Source: Datnioides undecimradiatus (lineage: Eukaryota; Chordata; Actinopteri; Lobotiformes; Datnioididae). From it: 64,000 bases of DNA. This document shows, piece by piece, positions 52,941 through 64,000 of this stretch (within the stretch, counting starts at the first letter, position 1; every line of letters starts with the position of its first letter). Both the position numbers and the translations under genes were made by a program. The stretch is taken from the NCBI GenBank assembly GCA_008933995.1, contig WARS01000016.1:5928215-5992214 (forward strand), in the 5' to 3' direction. The notes under the pieces are model-generated. The model was not told where the DNA came from. It made no database searches and was given only the letters and a program-made list of their open reading frames with translations.

Positions 52941-52969
<29 letters not shown>
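52941..52969. repeat. (TG)n microsatellite, 29 bp
   Basis: Perfect TG repeat. Confidence 0.97.
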
Positions 52970-52972
<3 letters not shown>

Positions 52973-54549
52973 TTTGACGGCTCAAACCGAACTGATCTTG
53001 TCCAGTTACGCGTTCTTTGCCACCAGCGTTGTCCTTTCCTTATCTTGTTTCCGTACCATCAAAGCAGATTCATAAAAATTAACATCGTAAATGTCAAACA
53101 TAATCATAAATGTGACATTTTCGCTCAAACTGAAGCATTTTCTCACCGCTTCAGACACAGCTCGCCTCGGTTCACGCCGCTCGAGGCAATTATGGGTCTA
53201 GTAACATCCACTAATGTCGTTACAGGATCAGAATCGGGTTTAAAGAAGCAGCAGGTCTGAAAGCAAACTGCTGGGGGGATGGGGGGGGGTCTCTATGCAA
53301 ATACGCCGTCTGAATACACCTTTAAGAGGTCAATTAAAGTGCATATCCACAGGGAGCACAAAAGTCTGCACCTGGCCTGCCCATGCTGTTCAGTATTCTA
53401 CATGCAGGTTGGGTTAAATGACGCAAAGAGATCCACTCTGAAATCGCCCCGCCATTAGTCTCTTTTCAGGTGGATACTGCAGAAACGACAAGAGCTGTTA
53501 TTATTCCGTCCGTTTATTTGAGCGAAGTGCATCATGTTTTGGCGCGCAGCTGTGACCGACTGCCAATTGCGCCCCAACATAAAAGGTGGCGGAAAAGGTA
53601 ATAATGAAGCACTTAAAGCTGTTCCCCCGCGCTCACTCTCCAGCACATCCCGGCGCTGTTGATAGAAGCGCTACTAAAAGGTGACACGGCGCTGTGATTC
53701 ACTGCAACGGAGATTTTGCGAAACGCCGGGCTGACGTCTCCTTGGAGCAAACAGCACATCGGGGGGAGAGAAATGGAACAAGGCAAACACAGAGGCTGCT
53801 ATCTGCAATCATCAGAGGCGATCTATAAAGAAACGTGTAACACCGTCAAACTGGAGCAAGGACAAAAGGATGTCATTAGAGAAAGAAATCCAGTCCAGTC
53901 ACACAGTGAGCCTGGCAGCTATGTAGGGTGTTATCTTAAATCACAATGCTCTGTATGCAAAAAAAACAAAAAACAAAAACAAAACAATAAGCATCATGTT
54001 TTGTTCTTTTTCTCGGCCCGGGACTGACGGACGGGGCAGGGTGAAAGGGTGCCCTATTCATTATTTATGAATATTGCTTTTCACCGTGTCAGCTCAGTGC
54101 TTCAGTATTGATCCATAAAGCGTAGATTCGGTGCACCACAGCAGAGGAAGACATAACGACACGGGGGGGGGGCTCACATGCAGCAGCTGCAAGGAGGATC
54201 AAACCTCAGAGGGCCGGCGAGACGGACAGGTAACCTGGCTTTAATTACACTGTATTATCAGCGGTCCTAATAAAAAAAAATAAAAAAAAGTGATAAATTC
54301 TGCAGCGTGGCCACAAACTAATACTCTGCATTAAGTGAACAAAAGCCTCAGCGGTCAATACTCTGCTCTAATGATGCGAGTCGTTTCTTTGCAGTCAAGG
54401 AGAAGAATCGAGCATTGGAGCTGTGTCACTGCTGGCTCATCTTCCACCGTCGACTGAAATGTGGCATCATTGCACCGCGTGCTGATCCCTTTATGCTGAG
54501 GACTAACCTCCGCTGCGGAGATCAACACGCCTTCAACTACCAATTAGCC

Positions 54550-54568
54550 TTTTTTTTTTTTTTTTTTT
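54550..54568. repeat. Poly(T) run
   Basis: About 19 T in a row with no attached element recognised. Confidence 0.9.
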
Positions 54569-54819
54569 CTCTTGTACCGTCAACAGAGAGTGTTTCGGTT
54601 CTGTGTTTCTTTCACTGCATAATTGCTGAAACACAACAGGATTAGGTGAGCGATAAAAAATGCGTCGCGGCGTGTCAGGGGTGGGAGGAGACACTACCGA
54701 CAGTCCGTGACGATGGAATATAGAGGCGGTCTGCTGGGGAGAGAGAAAAGGAAGGTGACGCTGAGCCTCGAGTGGCCTTAACGCATTTCACATGGTTTAC
54801 TGTGGAGCTTCGCGGGCCT

Positions 54820-54871
54820 GACTGCAATAAGTTTTCAATCCGACTGCAATAAGTTTTCAATCCGACTGCAA
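54820..54871. repeat. 22-bp tandem repeat, about 2.4 copies
   Basis: The unit gactgcaataagttttcaat plus cc occurs perfectly at 54820-54841 and 54842-54863 and is followed by a partial third copy. Confidence 0.95.
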
Positions 54872-56868
54872 AGACAGAGACGCACGGACCACTGCAGCAT
54901 GGCGCTCGGTTAATATCCTTCTGTAACAAACTGCTTTCTGTTGCTTTGTTGCGGGCTGTGTGTATACCGTTTTCTATAAAAGTCAGCGGTGCACTGAAAT
55001 CAGTTAAAGCCATCGGATCCTGCGCGCTCCACGCGAAAACTCCACTGCAGCAGGAAATTAAATTTCATTACCAAAGACAAACGCACTTTTTTTTTTTTTT
55101 TTAATCACCCAAACATGTTTGTTGGTTTGTGTGTTAACATCCTCACCCCTCGGGCTTTTTATTATGCAGCTGGAATAAAAATACTGTGGCGCTACCACAA
55201 TCACGTCGGTAATTCTATTCCCAAAGACTCAAACTCCTGCACTTTATCCTTAATTATTCTCCGGCGAGGCCCCGTGTTATTATTCTTCATTACCGAAAGA
55301 TAACATTTCATTACATGGCTTTTCAACATGAAAAATGGCTGCCGAGCCACTTCCCAGGCCGCACGACTATATTGGGATCCACTAATTCTGAGGCCCCGTG
55401 TACTTGATACAGGCTGACACAGACTGCTGATCCCATACTAGTGCGATTCAGAGGCTGTATACCCACACATAGAGAATAACGTAGGATATTAAAAAAATAC
55501 TTTGACTGCAACTAATGATCCCTGTCAACTGTGTTAGATAGAGTCTGATTTTATCATATTTCCTTTCTCGGCTGCATGTAAATAGATTCACTTGTGCTTA
55601 AAGCTTGTGTAACAACATAGAAAGAGAGACCTAACACAGATGAAACATCATGACAGCATCTCCAACCACTTTCAAGACCCTGTTCACGTTGCTCTTCCCT
55701 GAAACCAAACGTTCAGTTTTGTCCCAAACTCATACCGCTCCTTCTCGCTGTTATTACTTTACTTGATGTCGATGTAAAGCACTCCATTTGAAGTCAATCA
55801 CCTCCCTCCTTTCTGCTGAATTGGACCACATTCATCCACCTGTATGTCCGTGATTTACTAGCTAATTGTCCTGCCGTCTGTTGAGTGAATCTATAAGAAT
55901 GCTCTTCATTGAGAAGACTGATGGAGCCACTAATGAGACATCAAGACAGACTGTTGTAACCATTGTCTAATGGACAAAGAGCTTAGGGTCCCATAAACTC
56001 CCCAAACAAAACAAAAACAAAACAACCATTACTGGAAGTTCACCGACTTACTCACCTAATCTCGGCAGGTTTAAATCTCCAAGTGACGAGCGACGCACTT
56101 TGACAGAGCAGTAAGAGTTAATCTGCCAGCAAATGTGGGACAATGAACGCGGCGCTATTAATCTCTTCAAAACAATTAGCACCTGATGCATTTAAGTGGG
56201 CTCGCAAATCGTGTGCTCAATTATCCCCAAGCGCCCAAATTTTGCCGGAGCGGAAGGAAAAAGTGAAGAAATCTCTGCGGTTTGGGTTAAAAGAGAAAAG
56301 CACTAAGCATTTAGAAACAGTTACAGATATATTTGATTTGTGCCTGAGCCTGTGGATGAACCGTTTCCTCTGAGTAGGCTGCTCTCTAGTGGGCAAAGAC
56401 TGAAAACTCAAGCAGCCAACATCAGTGACTGAAGAGGAAGCAGACTGTAGAGAGTATTTCAGTAGGGTTCATTCTCACGGGCTAAATCTGGGCTGTGATG
56501 AGCCAACGCCCATCACTGTTAATACGACTAATACACCGTCATGATATATGACACAGAAAGATGAGTTTGACCGGGAGCAGGCTCATATTTGGGAACCAGG
56601 CCATTAAAGTCACAACTTCCTGTCCCTCCGACACGGGGACAAAGTTATATTTCCTGTTTTCAGCGAGATCTCCCGAGCATGAATGACTGAGTAAGTTGCT
56701 CACTGCACCCATTCGTGGATGTCAGACCCTCGCGTCACCCGTCCGTTGCAACACGAGCAGCTGATTTTATTACAGACCCTCTGCCCAAAAACGCCTCGCA
56801 CAGCACCGGGCTTTAACTTTCGGCCGCAAAAAGTGCCATCATCACGTTACAAAGTGGACATCCTCACA

Positions 56869-56899
56869 GTGTGTGTGTGTGGGGGGGGGGGGGGGGGTG
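56869..56899. repeat. (GT)n followed by a 17-G run
   Basis: Six GT units run directly into 17 G. The G run could form inter-strand G4 structure and is likely to be difficult to sequence accurately. Confidence 0.9.
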
Positions 56900-58162
56900 T
56901 CTTGCAGCAGTGCACACGACACATGGCTGGTTACCCACGTTAACGGGGCCTGAAGACAGTGAGGCCGACTGCCGGTGCTGCTGACCTCCTGTCAGCACGT
57001 CGCGCCTTATTTTAAAACGCTTGGCTCGAGCTGAGGATGACCGCTCCTCTTCGAGATACATACGGCATCTCATTTCCGCCCAGAGCATACGCAAAGGGGC
57101 GTTTCCTCCAGTCGCAGTTTCATTTGGTCGTTAAACACAAACATGAAGTAAATCAGGAGCAAATATAAACCGAGCGTGGAGCCACGGTTATTAAAACTTT
57201 CCAGACTTTTGAAATGTGCATCAGCAGCGATTTTATTTATTTTTCCCCGTCCCTGGCCTATATCCTCTATTATACAAGCGCGTATATGTTCTCCTCTGGA
57301 GCAGGCAAAAGGCTGATCTGAATTATTTACAGCGAATGAGTGGGTGAGAGGTGTGGGACTGATTAGGGAGTGACACAGAGGATGGCTAAATCTCAGTCCC
57401 TTTCAGCAGTCTGCTTAGGAAGCAGTTTCCAATTCAAATTATGAAAGGACCTTTTCGAGAAATGACAGCAGTGCACTTCTTCTGTCAGGGACTCCGCAGC
57501 GCACGGTCACCTCTCCACTGGATTTCACGTCTGAGCGCGGTGACAGAACGGATGCGGAAGCGAATCGGCTCTCGAGATGAAACGTTTGTAATTTCGGCCT
57601 CTTGTTTGCGACGGGGACGGACAAATTCATCACTGGTGCAGAGAGCACCGGGATACAAATGGGGACGTTGCACTTGGATGAAAATTCAATCCCAAACCAT
57701 CGTCCTGAATTATTCAAACTCCATATCAAATTTCCGTTATCTGGTCCCCGAGACCGGGGTAACAGTTTTTCGGGGGGGAAGACAATGTTAACATTTTGAC
57801 ATTCGAGTGCCAGTCCACGCTTTAAAAATGCAGCAGCGAGCCAAGCAAGGCACTGCTCCGCGCTATCACTTTACCTTTAATTCACCGGCGCGTGCCTGGG
57901 ATGAATAATTCAACACTTGCACCACACTCTTGGCTTTAAGGAAGAGTCCCCCCAACCCCAACAATCCCTTTACAGCTTCCAGCTCAGAATACACCATAAA
58001 CACATCAACTGTATGCCTGCAAGCCCCAGTGTCACTGTTGAAACTGGGGCCCATGTTATGTTATGACAATATCCACAGGTTTACTTAATAGATGTTTGAC
58101 ATGATTATGAGAACATAAAACTTTCGCAGCTTTTTCAGCTCCCCACTTGCACGAAAAAGCAC

Positions 58163-58165
<3 letters not shown>

Positions 58166-58207
<42 letters not shown>
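58166..58207. repeat. (CA)n microsatellite, 42 bp
   Basis: Perfect CA repeat of 21 units, the longest dinucleotide repeat in the window. Confidence 0.97.
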
Positions 58208-58210
<3 letters not shown>

Positions 58211-58387
58211 GATGCCTCCGGGTGAATCCACCTCCTGTTTGTTCCCAACAACTTCCACTGTGTCTCGTGCGCGAGTGTGAAAAGGTCCGCATCCTGCCTG
58301 GGAGGCTGACAATGAAACGCAGGGTGGGGCCTTCCGTACGTCCACTGGAGCAGTCGTTCTCTTGTCTCCCTTGATCTCTGCGCCGCC

Positions 58388-58424
58388 TTTTTTTTTTTTG
58401 TTTTGTTTTGTTTTGTTTTGTTTT
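58388..58424. repeat. T run and (TTTTG)n repeat
   Basis: Twelve T followed by about five TTTTG units. Confidence 0.93.
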
Positions 58425-58618
58425 CGTTTTCCATCAGATGACACACAGCTTACACATCCTGACTAAGGGAGCTGACGTAGACAGCGCACTGTGGTGTGAA
58501 ACGGCGTTAGACGTTTCACGTTTTCAGCATGGTTTCAGTTTCTGTCGTAGCACGAACCACCAGTACTTAAAAAGAATTTTAAAAAGGGCGACAGAGGACA
58601 GGACGGGACAGGAAAAGA

Positions 58619-58659
58619 GAGGAAAGGAAAGGAAAGGAAAGGAAAGGAAAGGAAAGGAA
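58619..58659. repeat. (GGAAA)8 pentanucleotide repeat
   Basis: About eight perfect GGAAA units, purine-only on the plus strand. It follows a degenerate purine-rich stretch. Confidence 0.95.
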
Positions 58660-58914
58660 GGGCAGGAATAATAACACTGAGACTGAGACATCCTGGTTAT
58701 ATGACGTTGTGTGTGGAGCTGGAACACTTAGTCATTTAGTTAGTCACATGAAAGACAACTGATCTGCAGCCAGCCGGACAATTAATCACTTGATTTGCTT
58801 TTTGGCGTCTGATGCCACTCAAACTGAAGTTCTTTGAGTTTTGGACCGTGGTCAGACACAAAGACGAGCAATTTGAAGACATCAGCTTGAGCTTTTTTGG
58901 GTATGTTACACTTT

Positions 58915-58932
58915 GAGAGAGAGAGAGAGAGA
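58915..58932. repeat. (GA)9 microsatellite
   Basis: Perfect GA repeat of nine units. Confidence 0.95.
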
Positions 58933-61900
58933 TGATCTAGAAAATAATACGCAACGAACAGTTCAGGCAGCCACAGTCACACCAAGCCTTTGCAAACTTA
59001 CTTTTACACAAACTTAACTGTATAAAGACGAGTTTTAATGTTTTCTGCTGTGGTAAAACAAAGTTTAAACTCCCTTCGGTAGTTTAACTGTAAATACTTG
59101 CCTTTATCTTCTTATGATTTTCATTTAATCATATCATTCGCTATTGTTTGGATCAGTTTGGCGTGTGATCAACGATGCTTCCAACAGTTTGAGTGCTTTT
59201 ATAGTTATAGTGGATGGCGTCGTGGTGGAGTGGGACTGAATTCACTTGATAACAGACCCTTACATGGAAAGTGTGTTGCTAGGAAACAATTGGGTTCAAA
59301 CGCTCACATCCTATCCGCTGCTGGCGACACCTAACAACAAAACACTAACACCACACGCATGATGCTCGTCAGTGCTTGCAGCAGTGGTAAATGCTCTATA
59401 CATTAGGCAAACTACAGGGACATTTGTCAGGATACTTTTAATCACAGTGGAATACACTTGTTTCCTGCTGCGGGACTCACAGAGTATAAATGGTTAGAGA
59501 TGATGATATTTGTGTCTGCTGTATATTCAGAACAGCGTGTCACTGTGAGTAACTGAACCAAAGAGCAATTTAGACGACCTGTATGTCATCGACAAAACCA
59601 AACGTGTGCTGTCACCCACTGAACAGCAACCGCAAATCTCACCGCTCCTCTGTGCAAACCGGTGCCGTACGCGCCGCAGTGAGCGCACGTTGCGCACGCA
59701 GGAAGACTCTGCTGGCCCTGAGAAGTTCACACAGTTTGCAGTGTTTACTTACAGTTCTCTCTGTGCGTCTTTGTTCAGGCCACAACTGGTCTTCTCCACT
59801 CCAGGTCCCGCACTAAGGGTCGATTCTTCCTGCGGACAAAGAGAGAAAAAAGAGCCGTCAGCGCAGCAATCTCAGAGGTCATCGAAGAGTTAACGGGCCG
59901 TGGGGGGGCTGGAACACGAGAGGAGAAAGCGGGGGGGGGCAGAGCGGTCGGGTCTTCGATAGGTTTGCCGGGAAAAAAAAAAACTTCAGCAGAACAAATG
60001 AACAACCTGGCACAACATACAACACCTGCATCAGCGTGTTACAGTGAGTCACCGCCACGGATGCGTCAGATCTTCCTCTGTCTGTCTGATGGGAAGTAAA
60101 CAGGGGGGCAGCTGCCGGCAAACCAGTGCTCGGCTAACAGCATTACCAGGATGGCGAATCGAATCTTTGAAATAAATCTAACTGAGATTTGTATTCTCCT
60201 CACTTTCTGTGGGCCGACCTACCGCTGCTCCTCTAATATTATACTAAAGACTGCTGTGGGAGGCTACTTATAGGTCAGGACAGCACCAGGTGGTGTGCGT
60301 GTCCCTCTAGCAATTACCTATAGGTTGATTAAATATGTATATACGCTTTGAAATAATGGCTGTAGGTGACCAAATCTGACACAACTTAATCTTCAGAGGG
60401 TTGTTCATCCAAATACTGAGCCTCAGGTCTGCTTTCAAATCCAATATTGTATTTAAAGAGCTCAAATTATGATATGATATGAATGAAAGTATAAGCGGGA
60501 GCATGTGTGCAGACCGGAAATGTTGGAACTACGGAAACAATCAGCCGACTGCTGTCTTTGGTCCTTTCTCGGTGACCGCTAACGACCAAACTGTCCACAC
60601 CCACAGTCAGGAGTGACCCTGTGAGCATGGCGGTGCAAATTTTACCCAGCGACTGGAATCGTGGCACAGAGCAAAGTGCAGAGTCAGTCGAGTATAGCAC
60701 AGGGAGCTCGAATCCCAGGCGGGACTAGCAACAGCTGATGTCGCTCCTTCGGCGGGTTAACCGCTCCGGGTCCGTAGAGAAAACACGAGGATGTAATCAT
60801 TATCATTTATCGCTTCAATGTAATTTCAGTAGTTGCCTTGGAGCTAGAGGCACCTCTGGATATCATCTTGAAAGAGTTACTTTATACCAGTAAAGCTACT
60901 AGAACCCTCGTCTCAGAGTCCCTGTGAGCCTTCTAACCCAACCCATGTGTTCATCTGTTGAAATTCTCAACGTTAAAACCAACACAGTCTAAACTGCCCG
61001 GTGGCAAAAGGCTTATTTTTGTCCCCTTGGGTATAATTTGCTGAACAGGAGGTCAAAACACAGATTAAGGTGTTCTAATGTGAGAGACTGAGCTGTTGGT
61101 TTTTGAGCAGCTGCTTACAAACATAATTAGACCCACTAGACTCCCCAGCAGCGCCGAGGAGCTGGCTCGTGTGGAGAGAATAGGATTTCTGAGTTGACGT
61201 AAACAAAACTGGATATGGACACGGAGTTCTGGGAAACGAGCAGATGCCCGGACAGGCTATCCAGCTGTTTGACATCTGATAACCGTGAGATAGAAAAGAT
61301 GGTCGGCGGACTGAAAGCGGCGCGATTCGCGATTCTTCGGCTTCATTCGCAATCGAGCGCGCAACTGAAGCTGCGAAGAGGCGCTTCGTTTGCTGTGTGA
61401 CGATGTTGCCTGAAGGGACTGGCTGATGAATCCGGATATGGCGAGAGGTTGACAGGCCGACACTGATAAGATCAGATTTGGACTGAACTCTACAGAGGTG
61501 GATTCAATGAGAAACTCTTCAACGTGGAGCCAAAAGTTCAATATTTTCATGCAGTTTCATGTTCTAGTTATCGTGCGTTACGAAATTGAGACGTTAACAT
61601 CCAACTGAGATGTTTTTAAATATCTGCTGATGAAAAACATTAAAATAATACGGAAACTAAAGTCATCCCATCATGTTTTCCCACGAGCTAGTTGATCCAA
61701 ACACAGGAGGTCCTGATTCAATAGTATACAGCAGATAAACTCAAAAGCGTTGTATAATACGAATGAAAGTTTTCTCTCATGGCTGAGGTGCAAGTCCAGT
61801 TAATAGAGGACCACAACATATAAAACACATTTGCATCCAGCAGCTTTGTCACATCAACTCCAAACTGAAACTTAAAACTAAAAAAAAACTTCTGAATCTG

Positions 61901-62222
61901 CTTTCAGAGCTGCCTGGAGGCTTTGGAATTTGCGTGCCATGCGGCCAAAGCGCCAGCGGTATAATTCAAGGCGGGGAGTTTTAATGCATGTCATACTGTT
62001 CTCTTCTTCTCCTCGTGGTTTCCTGTCTGTATCTATTCTTTCGCTGTCTGATAGTGGCAAAAAGCCAAAAAATAATGCATCCAAGATGAGAATTTGTACT
62101 AAGTCACAGTTGCTTTGACTCAGAGCATTAAGCGTACACTTATGATGCAGAGCGGGATAAACCAGCAAACGCAGGTCTGACACGAAGGGCCGCCGCTTCT
62201 GTTTCGCCCACCCTGCAAAGTA

Positions 62223-62565
62223 CAGGTACATCTCGGAAAATTAGAATATCGTGTAAAAGTTGTTTTATTCAGGCAATCCAACATAAAAGGTGAAACCAAT
62301 ACATTTTATAGACTCATTACATGCAAAGTGAGATATCATTTTTTGTTGTAATTTTGCTGATTATGATTATGATTTCAAGCAATATTCTAATTTGAGGTTT
62401 TCTGAAGCTGCAAGTCCTAATCAGCAAACTCAAAACAAATAAAAGCTTGAAATATATTGATTCGCATACTATTTGTCTATATACTATGTACATTTCACCT
62501 TTAAAGTTGAGTTACAGAAATGCATGCACTTTTTCAGGATATTCTAATTTTCAGAGTAGTACCTG
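62223..62565. mobile_element. Nonautonomous TA-flanked DNA transposon (MITE), 343 bp
   Basis: The left end CAGGTACATCTCGGAAAATT and the right end, read inversely, CAGGTACTACTCTGAAAATT share about 28 bp of imperfect inverted repeat, continuing AGAATATC on both sides. Both ends are flanked by TA, the target duplication of Tc1/mariner-type elements. The interior is AT-rich with no coding capacity. Similar elements are frequent in fish genomes. Family placement rests on the TA duplication only. Confidence 0.8.
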
Positions 62566-64000
62566 TACATATTAGCCAACTCCTGTGTTCAGAAACAAAA
62601 ACCTTTAAACTCCTATATCAGGGGGACAACCCAGAGCTTTCTAGGAAAAGTTCCGAAAGTTTCCCAGAGGCCTTTGAGTGAGGCGAGCGCAGAGGTTATG
62701 GAGGCATGCAACTCCAGTCTGGGTCAGCTGTGTCAGGATGTGCCAAACAGAATGAGTCCACATGGAGGAATGCAGATGCCGTGTTCCCTGGCCTCGGTTC
62801 AGTTTGAGTAGCTCCGGTCAAAAGATGAGAGAAGCACCCGGGCTTATGCAACCGTCTCCGCAGAATCAGCCAGAATACGTTCACGCTGAACCACGAAGAC
62901 AAGCCGCACGCATGCCAGCTTGCACACAGCACACAGCAGCGACATACAAGCCTGTAATCCGACGGTGTGATGATTCACATTTCAGTCGGTATGAAACCTA
63001 ATGGATGCCCTTTCCTCTTCATTCTTTAGCTGAAGCAAACAGCATTACATTATCGTTTTTACACAACAAATTAGGACACGGCGCAGCATATAAATTACAA
63101 GAGTTGCGCAACAAAAATAACTCGCAGCTGCAACAAAATACCACAAAATACTTAAGTTGCAGGAGAACAACAGCACTCTTGATAACATTATTGAATTAGG
63201 GCCCTCTTCGGAATAGCTGTCCCTTTCTTCTGAAAGACTTGGCCAAACTACACAGCTGATTGAAACATGACGTCTAGTTACGGCGGCCTTGATTGTTTTG
63301 ACGTCGTTATGTAATATTTTGAGGGCTGTACAATGAAAAGAGATCTTTGCTGCAGGAACAGAAGCCCGCTGAAACTGTTTGTGAAACGCATAACTAATAG
63401 CAGGATGCTAATCCAACTTTAGGTCACGCAACAGATGCAGCGGTTTCCAGTGACATGTTCGAGATGCAGCGTATGATTGTTCTGTTGCTGCGCCGGCGCC
63501 AACATATTTAACTTTCGCTGCTCGCTCTGTTGAGGCTGGATGTCATTTATCGCGCGTCCAACATGTTGCACGCCCAGGCTGCGTTACAAGACCGGCTTTA
63601 ATTCCTGCTGCAGGTGTGAACTTCGAGCCCAGCCTGGTTGACATGTTCTCACACAGCGGCGCTGGAGTCTCTTACAGATTAATGATACAACAGGCCTCGT
63701 CTAGTCACATTGGACCCACGCTCGAGACGTGACTCACTCCGAGCGTTTGTTTGAATTTCTGCGGTCCGTGTGAGAGCTTGATTCAGGATATTTCCTCCGT
63801 GAATAAAATAAAAACCGCAGTCTCAGAGTGAGGGTGGCAAGGGGGAGAAACGTGTAAGTTTGTGTGTAAAAGCTCTGCAGGGATGTAGTACTGAAAGGCA
63901 AACAAAAACGTGAATCTTCAAATTAGCGACAATCGCTTAGTTTACCAGATAGAGTGGCTCGCGGCCTCCTGTCCACATGTATGGTGAGATGGGTCCAGCC
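62566..64000. other. Noncoding, nothing recognised
   Basis: No gene, RNA or repeat was identified between the MITE and the end of the window. Open frames are under 80 residues without family signatures. Confidence 0.45.

Larger units (their letters stand above)
44340..62222. other. Noncoding upstream region, simple repeats only
   Basis: Expected to be FBXW7 5' intron, 5' noncoding exon or promoter sequence. I could not place any noncoding exon. CpG-richer patches occur near 51540-51730, 53500-53740 and 57490-57620 and are candidates for a promoter, but none is decisive. A (TCC)n/(CCT)n tract at 51000-51040 produces a false Pro-rich frame. No other gene, tRNA or long transposon was recognised. 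Confidence 0.45.

Noticed and set aside
60640-60740. Possible tRNA-like T-loop (ctcgaatccca)
   Set aside because: No acceptor stem, D-arm or anticodon arm can be drawn around it.
1-64000. CRISPR arrays, bacterial operons, rRNA genes
   Set aside because: None seen; the spliced FBXW7 exons and repeat content show a vertebrate nuclear genome.

Overview
The window looks like a teleost fish genome, seen from the antisense side of the FBXW7 (CDC4/AGO) locus. It is almost all noncoding, with (AC)n and other microsatellites, long homopolymers and short inverted-repeat DNA transposons of fish type. Species cannot be named from the sequence.

FBXW7 runs on the minus strand, so transcription goes from high to low coordinates. 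Two isoform-specific N-termini are recognisable. The alpha N-terminus lies in two coding exons (40498-40677 and 39696-40238), split by a 259-bp phase-0 intron. It has the family start MNQ-D/E-LLS, the MNRVVEEE segment and the EEEMDQ-SDDF acidic core. The gamma first exon (28238-28411) ends in the signature AKEPLP...KIFSI-IIAQGLPFCRRR. Both end in phase 0 at good splice donors, as needed to join the shared exon that starts MKRKLDHG in vertebrates. No shared F-box or WD40 exon was found, so those exons should lie beyond position 1. I could not find the beta first exon. An 18-nt phase-0 candidate microexon (32139-32156) sits between the alpha and gamma exons with strong splice sites.

Upstream of alpha (above 40746) the first coding exon opens with a splice acceptor, so alpha has at least one more 5' exon at higher coordinates. 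In that upstream interval, on the opposite strand, is an unbroken 425-aa coiled-coil reading frame (42984-44261). It has a good Kozak context, three imperfect internal repeats, a Cys-rich C-terminus and a poly(A) signal. I do not recognise its family, and it is the most novel coding content here. A 591-bp nonautonomous inverted-repeat element lies about 500 bp upstream of it.

Two more short DNA transposons are well bounded: a hAT-like MITE at 18085-18418, carrying two copies of a CACGTG-centred palindrome, and a TA-flanked MITE at 62223-62565. The rest is intron or upstream sequence with simple repeats; most open frames there are short chance frames without family signatures.
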